Shown: positions 5,446 to 10,671 of the stretch, piece after piece
Position numbering within the stretch: the first letter of the stretch is position 1
How the letters are laid out: each line of letters opens with the position of its first letter
DNA from: Bacteroidota bacterium
GTDB lineage: Bacteria; Bacteroidota; Bacteroidia; B-17B0; Aurantibacillaceae
Reading direction: 5' to 3'
Length of the DNA stretch: 10,671 bases
Assembly: GCA_025360565.1 (NCBI GenBank)
Contig: JANYBY010000253.1
Span: forward strand, 1 to 10,671
Program-made: the position numbers and the translations under genes
The notes under the pieces: model-generated
Databases searched by the model: none
What the model saw: only the letters and a program-made list of their open reading frames with translations
Told to the model about the DNA's origin: nothing

Positions 5446-5739
5446 AGCGTTGCGAACATATTGTTTAATTGTCCTAAGGTCTTTTTGTTTATGCCTTGTT
5501 TCGTCTTCAATGTCGAAGTCGTCTTGAAGCCCCAACCAAAATTTAGCGGAGTTACCAAAAAATTTGGAAAGTCTTAAAGCAGTGTCAGCAGTAATTCGCC
5601 TGTTGCCTTTAATGATTTCGGAAATGCGGGTCTGAGGAATAGAGATTTCTTTTGAAAGTCTATACGCAGTTATTTCAAGTGGAATTAAAAATTCTTCTGA
5701 AAGAATTTCGCCTGGGTGAATATTTTTTAATTTTTTCAT
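5440..5739 (-). CDS. higA: HigA-type antitoxin, Xre-family helix-turn-helix
   Basis: Antitoxin of a higBA module: it binds and inhibits the HigB toxin and represses its own operon. At 99 residues it has the usual length. It opens with IHPGEILSEEFLIPL (7-21), the hallmark of the HigA/VapI family, followed by the Xre-type HTH: ITAYRLSKEISIP (turn), QTRISEIIKGNRRIT (recognition helix, 36-50), ADTALRLSKFFGNSAKFWLGLQDDFD (51-76). The tail is charged and helical. It starts 11 bases after the HigB stop, so the two are co-transcribed in the toxin-first order typical of higBA. The stop codon TAA sits inside the GTTATGC motif at the edge of the attC-like structure. The palindrome at 6044-6056 in the promoter is its likely operator. 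Confidence 0.94.
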   Translation of the reverse strand: MKKLKNIHPGEILSEEFLIPLEITAYRLSKEISIPQTRISEIIKGNRRITADTALRLSKFFGNSAKFWLGLQDDFDIEDETRHKQKDLRTIKQYVRNAA

Positions 5740-5750
5740 TGTCTATAGTT

Positions 5751-6032
5751 TTAATGATAGTCGATTAATTCAACGTTAAAAGCATTACCGTTTGTCCATT
5801 GAAAAATTAAGCGCCATTGATCATTTACACGTATTGAATAAAAGTCCTTACGATTACCTTTGAGTTTCTCAAGTCTATTTGAAGGCGGAATCATAAGATC
5901 TTTAATGTCAAACGAGTTATTAAGCATTCTTAACTTTCTTCGCACAGTTTCTTGTATATCTGTCGAAAAACTTTTTACCCATTCACCGTCCCATATTTTT
6001 TGGGTTGTCTTGTCGCCAAATGAAACAATCAT
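5751..6032 (-). CDS. higB: HigB-type toxin, RelE superfamily ribosome-dependent RNase
   Basis: A 93-residue toxin of the HigB family (plasmid maintenance killer, RelE/ParE superfamily). Known members cut mRNA on the ribosome. Seen here: IVSFGDKTTQKIWDGEWVKSF (start motif with F-x-x-x-x-x-x-x-x-W/F), the helical QETVRRKLRMLNNS, then PPSNRLEKLKGNRKDFYSIRVNDQWRLIFQW, the RLxxLKG-R-x-x-YSIRVN-x-QWRIxF core, and the C-terminal VELIDYH whose final Tyr-His is typical of this family. All basic core residues (Arg53, Lys56, Lys58, Arg61, Arg68, Arg74) are present, so it looks functional. It is first in the operon, with a near-consensus promoter and a palindromic operator upstream and higA 11 bases downstream. 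Confidence 0.94.
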   Translation of the reverse strand: MIVSFGDKTTQKIWDGEWVKSFSTDIQETVRRKLRMLNNSFDIKDLMIPPSNRLEKLKGNRKDFYSIRVNDQWRLIFQWTNGNAFNVELIDYH

Positions 6033-6043
6033 ACTGTCTTTTC

Positions 6044-6056
6044 ACGTTACTAACGT
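6044..6056. promoter_or_regulatory. Probable HigA operator (palindrome)
   Basis: ACGTTA-C-TAACGT is a perfect 13-base palindrome lying immediately after the -7 box and over the expected transcription start of higBA. Autorepression by HigA at such palindromes is well established for the family; that HigA binds this one is inferred. Confidence 0.6.
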
Positions 6057-6088
6057 CAAAGATAAGTATTTATTTCGTTGTCCGCAAA
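6057..6088 (-). promoter_or_regulatory. Consensus Bacteroidota promoter of higBA
   Basis: On the - strand, TTTG (6088-6085), 20 bases, TATCTTTG (6064-6057): exact matches to both boxes of the TTTG/TAnnTTTG promoter. The transcript would start near 6050, about 18 bases before the HigB ATG. It is the best promoter in the window. Confidence 0.7.
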
Positions 6089-6115
6089 TTTATTTTTTGA
6101 ATGAAAATTGTTTTA

Positions 6116-6140
6116 GTGTCCGTCAAGCCTTGCGCTAACG
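6116..6140. repeat. 25-bp direct repeat, copy 2 (upstream of higBA)
   Basis: Perfect copy of 5241-5265, in the same orientation 875 bases away. It lies 83 bases before the HigB ATG, outside the promoter. Each copy therefore precedes one toxin-antitoxin module, and both are followed on the + side by inverted-repeat structure. Confidence 0.9.
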
Positions 6141-6149
6141 AGCTTATAT

Positions 6150-6209
6150 GCTTATCAAAGGTTCGGCAATACGCCAATTTTTGGGTGTATTGTAGAACCT
6201 TTGGTAGGT
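6150..6209. repeat. Long hairpin next to repeat copy 2
   Basis: GCTTATCAAAGGTTC (6150-6164) pairs with 6195-6209 over 15 positions (three G-U on the + strand). After a 2x2 mismatch, CAATACGCC (6167-6175) pairs with 6184-6192. That gives 24 pairs in all around the loop AATTTTTG. Wobbles favour the + strand. It starts nine bases after the 25-bp repeat, so it could be the stem of a second, shorter attC-like site; no GTTA partner core is visible beyond it. Confidence 0.6.
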
Positions 6210-6404
6210 TTTTGCTTCATCTAATTTGATCAATATTTCACTCAAAATCATATTTTATGGTGTTTTGCTTTTTGGCAATAAAAATTTAAACCATTGTTTT
6301 TAAAAATGGGTACACTCTTTTAAACTTTTATAAAAGTAAGCGCTTAATGAGAAATACCTTGCTATGCTTTGTAGTAAAATGACTCTTGTTTCTAAAGCCT
6401 CTCT
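6210..6404. other. Gene-free stretch downstream of the porin gene
   Basis: AT-rich, with no supported gene. It holds palindromes ACTTTTATAAAAGT (6324-6337) and TAAGCGCTTA just after it, and the terminator candidate at 6276-6309. Confidence 0.5.
6276..6309 (-). terminator. Weak terminator candidate for the porin gene
   Basis: CCATT (6291-6295) and AATGG (6305-6309) form a 5-bp stem, which A/T pairs can extend inward. On the - strand it is followed by TTTAAATTTTTATTG. It is about 96 bases past the porin stop codon. Confidence 0.3.
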
Positions 6405-7724
6405 TCATATTCTCGCGTGTAATCTCACCGAAAATACATTAACCGGTCCTTGCCTGTCGCGATTATAACCCGGATTAACAAGAACCTGATATGTTCCGGT
6501 AATGAAAATATTTTCTTTGTAAAGCCCAAATGAATAAAAAAATTCTCCCAAATTTTCAGCTCCATAATTAATATAACCATCGCCAAGCATAAATCCCTTA
6601 CCGCCTGCTTTTAAGTAAGCTATGTGCGGATCAGATAACCCGGAAATTACATAAGCCAAACCAATATTATCATTTTTTCTTTTCCATTTAGCGCCATTAA
6701 GGCTAAAACCAACACTTGCGCTTTGGTCAATTTCGGTGAAAGCCCAGGTTTCATTATTTCCGTCGTTCCAACTTGCACGCATAAAAAAACCGAAATTGGC
6801 GCTAATGTCCTGCTCAAGATTTAAACCAAAACCATATTTTGTATGGCCATAATTTCGCGAACTTTCTATAAATGGATTAATAACATCCTGTGCAACGCTT
6901 TCGCGGTAATTGCCCATGTTGCATGTGGTAAAAAAGCCCAATGCGCGAAGTGCCCCTTTTCTTTTACCGATCTTATGTCGGTGAACATATTCTAATGTGT
7001 GGGAGCTGGCATTGGCAATATTCCAGTTCATAATATTGCCGTTAGCGGTTAAAGGCATTAAAGAAGCGGCATAACGTAATTCGTTGTTGATACCGGTGTA
7101 TTCTAAAACCACACTGGGAGTATAACCGCGGGTGTTGGCGGGATAATCCCAGGCTCCGTTTGACATTAACGACCAGGCGAGGAATTGTGTACGGGGATCG
7201 TGACTGAATTTATTATTGTCGAAAAAATCAGCTATGCCCACTTTTCCAACTGTAATCGAAAAATACTTAGAAGGTAAATGACCTTGTAATTGATTTGACT
7301 CCGAGGACTGAAAAACTTTTTCATCCGATAAACTAAATACTTGCTGATAATATAAACGTGCGAGATAGATCTGCGGGGCGGGATTTCCAATGCGGAATGT
7401 TTCTCCGTTAAGAGCATCGCCCACACCAAGCGCTTCGCTTAACCCGGAGCCACCGGCAATTTCAGGGTTTATAAAAATACTTGCTCCTTTCCAAAGCCGT
7501 AACCCGGCATAGAGAGTAGATGTTATTGAAACTTTACTTTCTTCTTCTGTTTTAAGGCTGTTCGCTCCCGAATAAGAAGCAAAAAAAGACGGTTTATATT
7601 GATTAATAATAGTTGTTTGCGCGTGAATTGAAAACCTTTCATTTTTTAACGAATCCGAATTTTGCGCCCATGCAAAAGTATGCATACACAAAAGAATAAA
7701 AGATGTCTGTTTAGAGAAAGGCAT
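6405..7724 (-). CDS. OprB-like outer-membrane porin
   Basis: An outer-membrane beta-barrel resembling the carbohydrate-selective porin OprB family. Known members form passive channels for sugars. From ATG at 7724 it has 439 residues with a signal peptide ending MHTFAWA/Q (about residue 20). The frame stays open upstream to a TTG at 7757, which would add 11 mostly hydrophobic residues; I prefer the ATG because it gives a normal n-region (MPFSK). Family marks: IFINPEIAGGSGLSEALGVGDALNGE (about 82-107), YLARLYYQQVFSL, ITVGKVGIADFFDNNKFSHDPRTQFLAWSLMSNGAWDYPANTRGYTPS (about 160-210), a run of aromatic/Gly-rich strands, and near the end INYGAENLGEFFYSFGLYKENIFITGTYQVLVNPGYNRDRQGPVNVFSVRLHARI, the typical final strand. 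It is monocistronic and divergent from purH. The substrate is not predictable. Confidence 0.88.
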   Translation of the reverse strand: MPFSKQTSFILLCMHTFAWAQNSDSLKNERFSIHAQTTIINQYKPSFFASYSGANSLKTEEESKVSITSTLYAGLRLWKGASIFINPEIAGGSGLSEALGVGDALNGETFRIGNPAPQIYLARLYYQQVFSLSDEKVFQSSESNQLQGHLPSKYFSITVGKVGIADFFDNNKFSHDPRTQFLAWSLMSNGAWDYPANTRGYTPSVVLEYTGINNELRYAASLMPLTANGNIMNWNIANASSHTLEYVHRHKIGKRKGALRALGFFTTCNMGNYRESVAQDVINPFIESSRNYGHTKYGFGLNLEQDISANFGFFMRASWNDGNNETWAFTEIDQSASVGFSLNGAKWKRKNDNIGLAYVISGLSDPHIAYLKAGGKGFMLGDGYINYGAENLGEFFYSFGLYKENIFITGTYQVLVNPGYNRDRQGPVNVFSVRLHARI

Positions 7725-7856
7725 TAACAATGCGGTAAAAATAAGCAAAAGCCACAAAAGAAAAAACTTAAAACTCAGTTAATGATCCGGATAATAAAGA
7801 TGGCAGATAAAAAACACACTGCAAAACCTGTTAACTAAAAAAGAACAAGTTTCCCC

Positions 7857-7871
7857 GTTATATTTTATAAC
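7857..7871. promoter_or_regulatory. Perfect palindrome in the purH leader/promoter region
   Basis: GTTATA-TTT-TATAAC is a 15-base perfect inverted repeat ending 28 bases before the purH ATG. A -7-like TATATTTA (7877-7884) follows it, without a matching -33 box at normal spacing. It may be an operator; no regulator of purine genes is established for this phylum as far as I know. Confidence 0.3.
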
Positions 7872-7899
7872 AGCTCTATATTTACTCTTTCAATTTAAA

Positions 7900-9426
7900 A
7901 TGAGCAATACCAAAACAATTAAAAGCGCTTTAATTTCGGTTTATTATAAGGATAACCTAGAGCCCATAATTAAAAAATTACATAGCCTTAATGTAAAATT
8001 ATATAGTACCGGAGGCACACTTTCTTTTATCGCAAAATTAGGGATTCCCGTTACCGCGGTGGATACGGTAACTTCTTACCCGGAAATATTTGGCGGAAGA
8101 GTTAAAACATTGCACCCCGCTATTTTTGGAGGAATTTTAAATCGCCGTGATAACGAAACGGATAAAAAAGAAAAGGCCTTGCACAACATACCGGATATAG
8201 ATCTGGTAATTGTTGACCTATATCCCTTCGAAGAAACAGTAACGGCAAAGGCTTCGGAACAAGATACCATTGAAAAAATTGATATTGGCGGCATAAGTTT
8301 AATACGCGCCGCTGCAAAAAATTTTAACGATGTGGTAATTATATCTTCACGAAATGATTACGCTGAATTACTCGCGTTGTTAGAAACCAAGAACGGAAAT
8401 TCAGATATAACAGACCGAAAACATTTTGCGGCAAAGGCGTTTGCAACTTCATCGCATTACGATAGCGCTATCTTTAATTATTTTAATACTACCGAAAATA
8501 TTCCGCAATTTAAACAAAGTGTACAAAAAGCACAGGTGTTGCGTTACGGCGAAAATCCGCATCAGCAAGGTATTTTTTATGGCGATCTGGATGGCATGTT
8601 TACCAAACTGGCCGGCAAAGAACTTTCGTATAATAATTTATTGGATGTGGATGCAGCCGTTGCTTTGATAGGTGATTTTACAGAACCTACTTTTGCTATT
8701 TTAAAACACAACAACGCTTGCGGTGTGGCTTCGCGCCCCACTATTCATCAGGCATACTTGGATGCGCTGGCCGGCGACCCGGTATCGGCCTTTGGTGGAA
8801 TTTTAATTGCCAATAAAAAAATTAATATAGCAACGGCCACCGAAGTAAATAAATTATTTTGCGAAGTGGTAATTGCGCCTGCTTACGACGACGATGCTTT
8901 GGCCATGCTAAAAAGTAAACCCAACCGCATTATTTTAATTCAGAACAAAGTTGAACTTTCGAAAAGATCTTTTCGCACATTATTAAATGGCGTGATTGAA
9001 CAAGACAAAGACCTGAAAACAGAAACCGAAGCAGACTTAAAACCGGCCACGACAAAAACTCCAACTGCTACAGAAATAAATGATCTGTTGTTTGCCAACA
9101 AATTGGTGAAGCATACCAAATCAAACACAATTGTGTTTGCAAAGAACGGGCAATTGCTGGCAAGCGGCACCGGGCAAACATCGCGCGTGGATGCTTTAAA
9201 ACAAGCCATTGTAAAAGCGCAAAGTTTTGGTTTTGATCTGCACGGCGCTGTAATGGCGAGCGATGCGTTTTTTCCTTTCCCGGATTGTGTTGAGATAGCG
9301 CATAACGCGGGCATTACTGCGGTTATACAACCAGGAGGATCCATAAAAGATAAAGAAAGTATTGCCTATTGCGATGCGCATGGTTTAAGTATGGTGATGA
9401 CTGGCGTAAGGCATTTTAAGCACTAA
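7900..9426 (+). CDS. purH: Bifunctional AICAR formyltransferase / IMP cyclohydrolase
   Basis: Catalyses the last two steps of de novo purine synthesis: formyl transfer from 10-formyl-THF to AICAR, then ring closure to IMP, in the cytoplasm. The 508 residues match the family's length. The N-terminal IMP cyclohydrolase (MGS-like) domain (about 1-200) shows ALISVYYKD, YSTGGT, VTSYPEIFGGRVKTLHPAIFGGIL and DLVIVDLYPFEETV. The C-terminal formyltransferase domain shows RYGENPHQQG (215-224), the catalytic Lys269-His270 in LKHNNACG, DPVSAFGGIL, ASDAFFPFPDCVE, IQPGGSIKDKESI and the ending MTGVRHFKH. Nothing is missing. The start MSNTKTIKSALISVY fits the family. It stands alone, divergent from the porin and convergent with kup; other pur genes are not in the window. 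Confidence 0.98.
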   Translation: MSNTKTIKSALISVYYKDNLEPIIKKLHSLNVKLYSTGGTLSFIAKLGIPVTAVDTVTSYPEIFGGRVKTLHPAIFGGILNRRDNETDKKEKALHNIPDIDLVIVDLYPFEETVTAKASEQDTIEKIDIGGISLIRAAAKNFNDVVIISSRNDYAELLALLETKNGNSDITDRKHFAAKAFATSSHYDSAIFNYFNTTENIPQFKQSVQKAQVLRYGENPHQQGIFYGDLDGMFTKLAGKELSYNNLLDVDAAVALIGDFTEPTFAILKHNNACGVASRPTIHQAYLDALAGDPVSAFGGILIANKKINIATATEVNKLFCEVVIAPAYDDDALAMLKSKPNRIILIQNKVELSKRSFRTLLNGVIEQDKDLKTETEADLKPATTKTPTATEINDLLFANKLVKHTKSNTIVFAKNGQLLASGTGQTSRVDALKQAIVKAQSFGFDLHGAVMASDAFFPFPDCVEIAHNAGITAVIQPGGSIKDKESIAYCDAHGLSMVMTGVRHFKH

Positions 9427-9440
9427 CTTTTAACCACGGT
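9427..9440. repeat. Truncated TTAACCACGG repeat after purH
   Basis: TTTTAACCACGG directly after the purH stop codon is the first 12 bases of the repeat seen in full at 9446-9489, and then diverges. It is a partial copy. Confidence 0.5.
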
Positions 9441-9445
9441 ATACG

Positions 9446-9489
9446 TTTTTTTAACCACGGAGACACTAAGAGCGCTGAGAACCACGGAG
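9446..9489 (+). repeat. TTAACCACGGAGACAC repeat, forward copy 1
   Basis: Starts TTTTTTAACCACGG, continues AGACACTAAGAGCGCTGAG and closes with AACCACGGAG. It belongs to the dispersed AACCACGGAG-CAC-AGAG-ACTGAG type of repeat often seen in intergenic regions of this phylum (recollection, not a search). Confidence 0.75.
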
Positions 9490-9517
9490 ATTTTTTGTGC
9501 GAAATGTTTTAACCGCA

Positions 9518-9559
9518 TTTTTTTTAACCACGGAGACACTAAGAGCACTGAGAACCACT
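9518..9559 (+). repeat. TTAACCACGGAGACAC repeat, forward copy 2
   Basis: Matches forward copy 1 from the T-run through GAACCAC with a single substitution (AGAGCACTGAG for AGAGCGCTGAG). The start-to-start distance is 72-73 bases. Confidence 0.75.
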
Positions 9560-9795
9560 AAATTTTTTACTTATAAAACAGCTGAGTTAAACCGCAAATA
9601 GGCAATAGGATTTCTATTACGAGCCACAATCTGCTACTGCACTTGGAAATGCTCAACTTTGCGGGCTTCAAAATATCGAAAGATATTCTTACAGTCCTCA
9701 AGTTTGCGCTTCCCAAGTCCATTGCAGCTTTTGACTCTCACTACGAAATCTACTGTCTATTTGCGGTTAAATTCAAAGTTATAATTGTAATTATT

Positions 9796-9835
9796 ACTCA
9801 GTGTATCTCCGTGAGCTCTGTCTCTCCGTGGTTAG
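9796..9835 (-). repeat. TTAACCACGGAGACAC repeat, reverse copy 1
   Basis: Reads CTAACCACGGAGAGACAG...CTGAGT on the - strand, the inverse of the forward copies. Its position mirrors forward copy 2 about the centre at 9679/9680. Confidence 0.75.
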
Positions 9836-9875
9836 TTTACCCCACCTTTTTCTATGAACCTTCAGATTAAAATAA

Positions 9876-9915
9876 ACTCAGTGTATCTCAGTGAGCTCTG
9901 TGTCTCCGTGGTTAG
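9876..9915 (-). repeat. TTAACCACGGAGACAC repeat, reverse copy 2
   Basis: Reads CTAACCACGGAGACACAGAG...ACTGAGT on the - strand and differs from reverse copy 1 at only a few positions. It ends six bases before the kup stop codon. Confidence 0.75.
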
Positions 9916-9920
9916 AAGGC

Positions 9921-10671
9921 TTACTCCACCCGTTTTAAGTGCATTTCTTTTGGTGGAGCAATCACCATCGGAAATTTTTCAATTTTTACAGAGCTGCTAT
10001 CTAATCCAAAAGCGCGCGCCTCACTTAAGCTAAAGCGTTTAAGGAAGAAATAAATAGTTAATATTAATTTCTCGAAAAAAGGTAAGTCATTTTCGTACGA
10101 CAAGAATTTTTCTAAAACAACAAATTTAAAATCGCCAATTACATTATTCTTGTTTAACGATTCGTAACGGCTTGTAATATCCACTTCTTTATTGTGTACC
10201 AAATCTTGCACCACTTTGCGGAACATTAAATTTATTCTTGGTGCCACACGAAAACCGATCCTAAAATCTACACGAATAATATCGTCGGCAGCAATGTGTG
10301 TTACTTTATATTCCATCCGATAAGGTTCATCCATAACATCAACATGCACAAACCAATAAATGTCGGCTTTCTTAGGGCGTTTTTGTAAAATAGAATAAAT
10401 TACCTTTGATTCTATTTCATCATAATGCCCGGCACTTGTAAGATACACCAAATGCGTTGCATATTTAGGAATGGTTAAATCTCGGCTTAACTCTGCCAAC
10501 ACGTGTTTGTATTTATCTACCTTAACAAATTCCGTATAACGGCTTCCGATTTTTTTAGCTGCATGCCATACTGCCATTACAAAAATTAAAACAGATGCAA
10601 TAAATAAAGTTACATAACCACCATTCCAAAATTTAGCTAAGTTGGCATATAAAAAACTAAGTTCAATAAGC
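9921..10671 (-). CDS. kup: Kup-family potassium uptake protein, C-terminal part (5' end outside window)
   Basis: The C-terminal 249 residues of a Kup (TrkD/HAK/KUP) K+/H+ symporter of the inner membrane. The frame is open to the window edge; the ATG at 10577 is internal. The visible part starts LIELSFLYANLAKFWNGGYVT and LFIASVLIFVMAVWHAAKKI, which is the family's conserved E-L-x-F-x-x-A-N-x-x-K-x-x-x-G-G-x segment and its last transmembrane helix (12 of the usual 12). The cytoplasmic C-terminal domain follows: ATHLVYLTSAG, ESKVIYSILQKRPKKADIYWFVHVDVMDEPYRMEY, IIRVDFRIGFRVAPRINLMFRKVV, IGDFKFVVLEKFLSYENDLPFFEKLILTIYFFLKRFSLSEARAFGLDSSSVKIEKFPMVI. Known members import K+ at low external concentration. 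It is convergent with purH, and its stop is six bases from a repeat. Confidence 0.93.
   Translation of the reverse strand, partial: LIELSFLYANLAKFWNGGYVTLFIASVLIFVMAVWHAAKKIGSRYTEFVKVDKYKHVLAELSRDLTIPKYATHLVYLTSAGHYDEIESKVIYSILQKRPKKADIYWFVHVDVMDEPYRMEYKVTHIAADDIIRVDFRIGFRVAPRINLMFRKVVQDLVHNKEVDITSRYESLNKNNVIGDFKFVVLEKFLSYENDLPFFEKLILTIYFFLKRFSLSEARAFGLDSSSVKIEKFPMVIAPPKEMHLKRVE

Larger units (their letters stand above)
9446..9915. repeat. Large imperfect palindrome (about 470 bp) between purH and kup
   Basis: The region folds on itself around AATATC-GAAA-GATATT (9672-9687). Mirror partners: forward repeat 9518-9559 with reverse repeat 9796-9835; 9446-9489 with 9876-9915 (offset about 6 bases); ACCGCAAATAG at 9590-9600 with its inverse in 9758-9768. 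Between these, about 87 bases on each side pair at an estimated 70% or more by eye (shared GATTTC, CTGC, ACTTGG). It contains no gene I would accept. Confidence 0.7.

Noticed and set aside
5328..5577. Overlapping open frames on both strands through the HigA 3' end and the nested palindromes
   Set aside because: Both are out of frame with the well-supported HigA gene, and their sequence comes from the inverted repeats (RKK/AAG-rich stretches).
6116..6140. Target-site or terminal repeats of an insertion sequence
   Set aside because: No transposase lies between or beside the 25-bp repeats; they are direct, too long for a target duplication, and the enclosed DNA is exactly one TA module.
8076..9381. 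Several - strand open frames inside purH
   Set aside because: They are antisense shadows of a fully conserved gene and show no start context or domain.
9643..9870. Open + strand frame of 75 codons between purH and kup
   Set aside because: It lies across the centre and right arm of the palindrome and runs through a reverse repeat copy; its predicted protein has no signal, domain or leader and is explained by repeat sequence.
9427..9920. CRISPR array
   Set aside because: The repeats are few, irregularly spaced, present in both orientations and have no uniform spacers or cas genes nearby.
1..10671. tRNA or rRNA genes
   Set aside because: I saw no cloverleaf with a conserved T-loop GTTCGA-type motif and no rRNA-like segment.

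Overview
The window looks like chromosomal DNA of a low-GC member of the Bacteroidota. Three things support this: a secreted PKD/SprB-repeat protein ending in a type IX secretion (gliding-motility type B) C-terminal domain; promoters matching the TTTG-N19/20-TAnnTTTG pattern of that phylum; and AT-rich, Shine-Dalgarno-poor leaders. The genus cannot be named from the sequence.

Layout. 1-550: a small secreted cysteine-containing protein on the + strand with its own promoter and a strong terminator. 550-2780: a large type IX-secreted surface protein on the - strand. 2781-4463: an intergenic stretch with hairpins and repeats, a DUF72 protein, and a small exported Lys/Ala/Asp-rich helical protein (all - strand). 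4582-6210: a toxin-antitoxin island with a PIN-type toxin, a 50-residue antitoxin downstream of it, and a higBA module. A perfect 25-bp direct repeat lies just upstream of each module, and both modules end with their stop codon inside a GTTA/TAAC core motif, much like integron gene cassettes. 6291-7724: an OprB-like outer-membrane porin (- strand). 7857-9426: purH, the last two steps of IMP synthesis, divergent from the porin. 9427-9920: a repeat-filled region between convergent genes that forms a roughly 470-bp imperfect palindrome. 9921-10671: the C-terminal part of a Kup potassium transporter, cut by the window edge.

The housekeeping genes (purH, kup, porin, DUF72) do not form one pathway; the window is a mosaic of core genes separated by mobile or repetitive DNA. 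Points most worth a second look: the cassette-like TA island with a C-terminal frameshift in its PIN toxin; a terminator-like repeat whose - strand reads as the C-terminus of the DUF72 protein (two intergenic copies plus the copy inside the gene); and the large palindrome between purH and kup.
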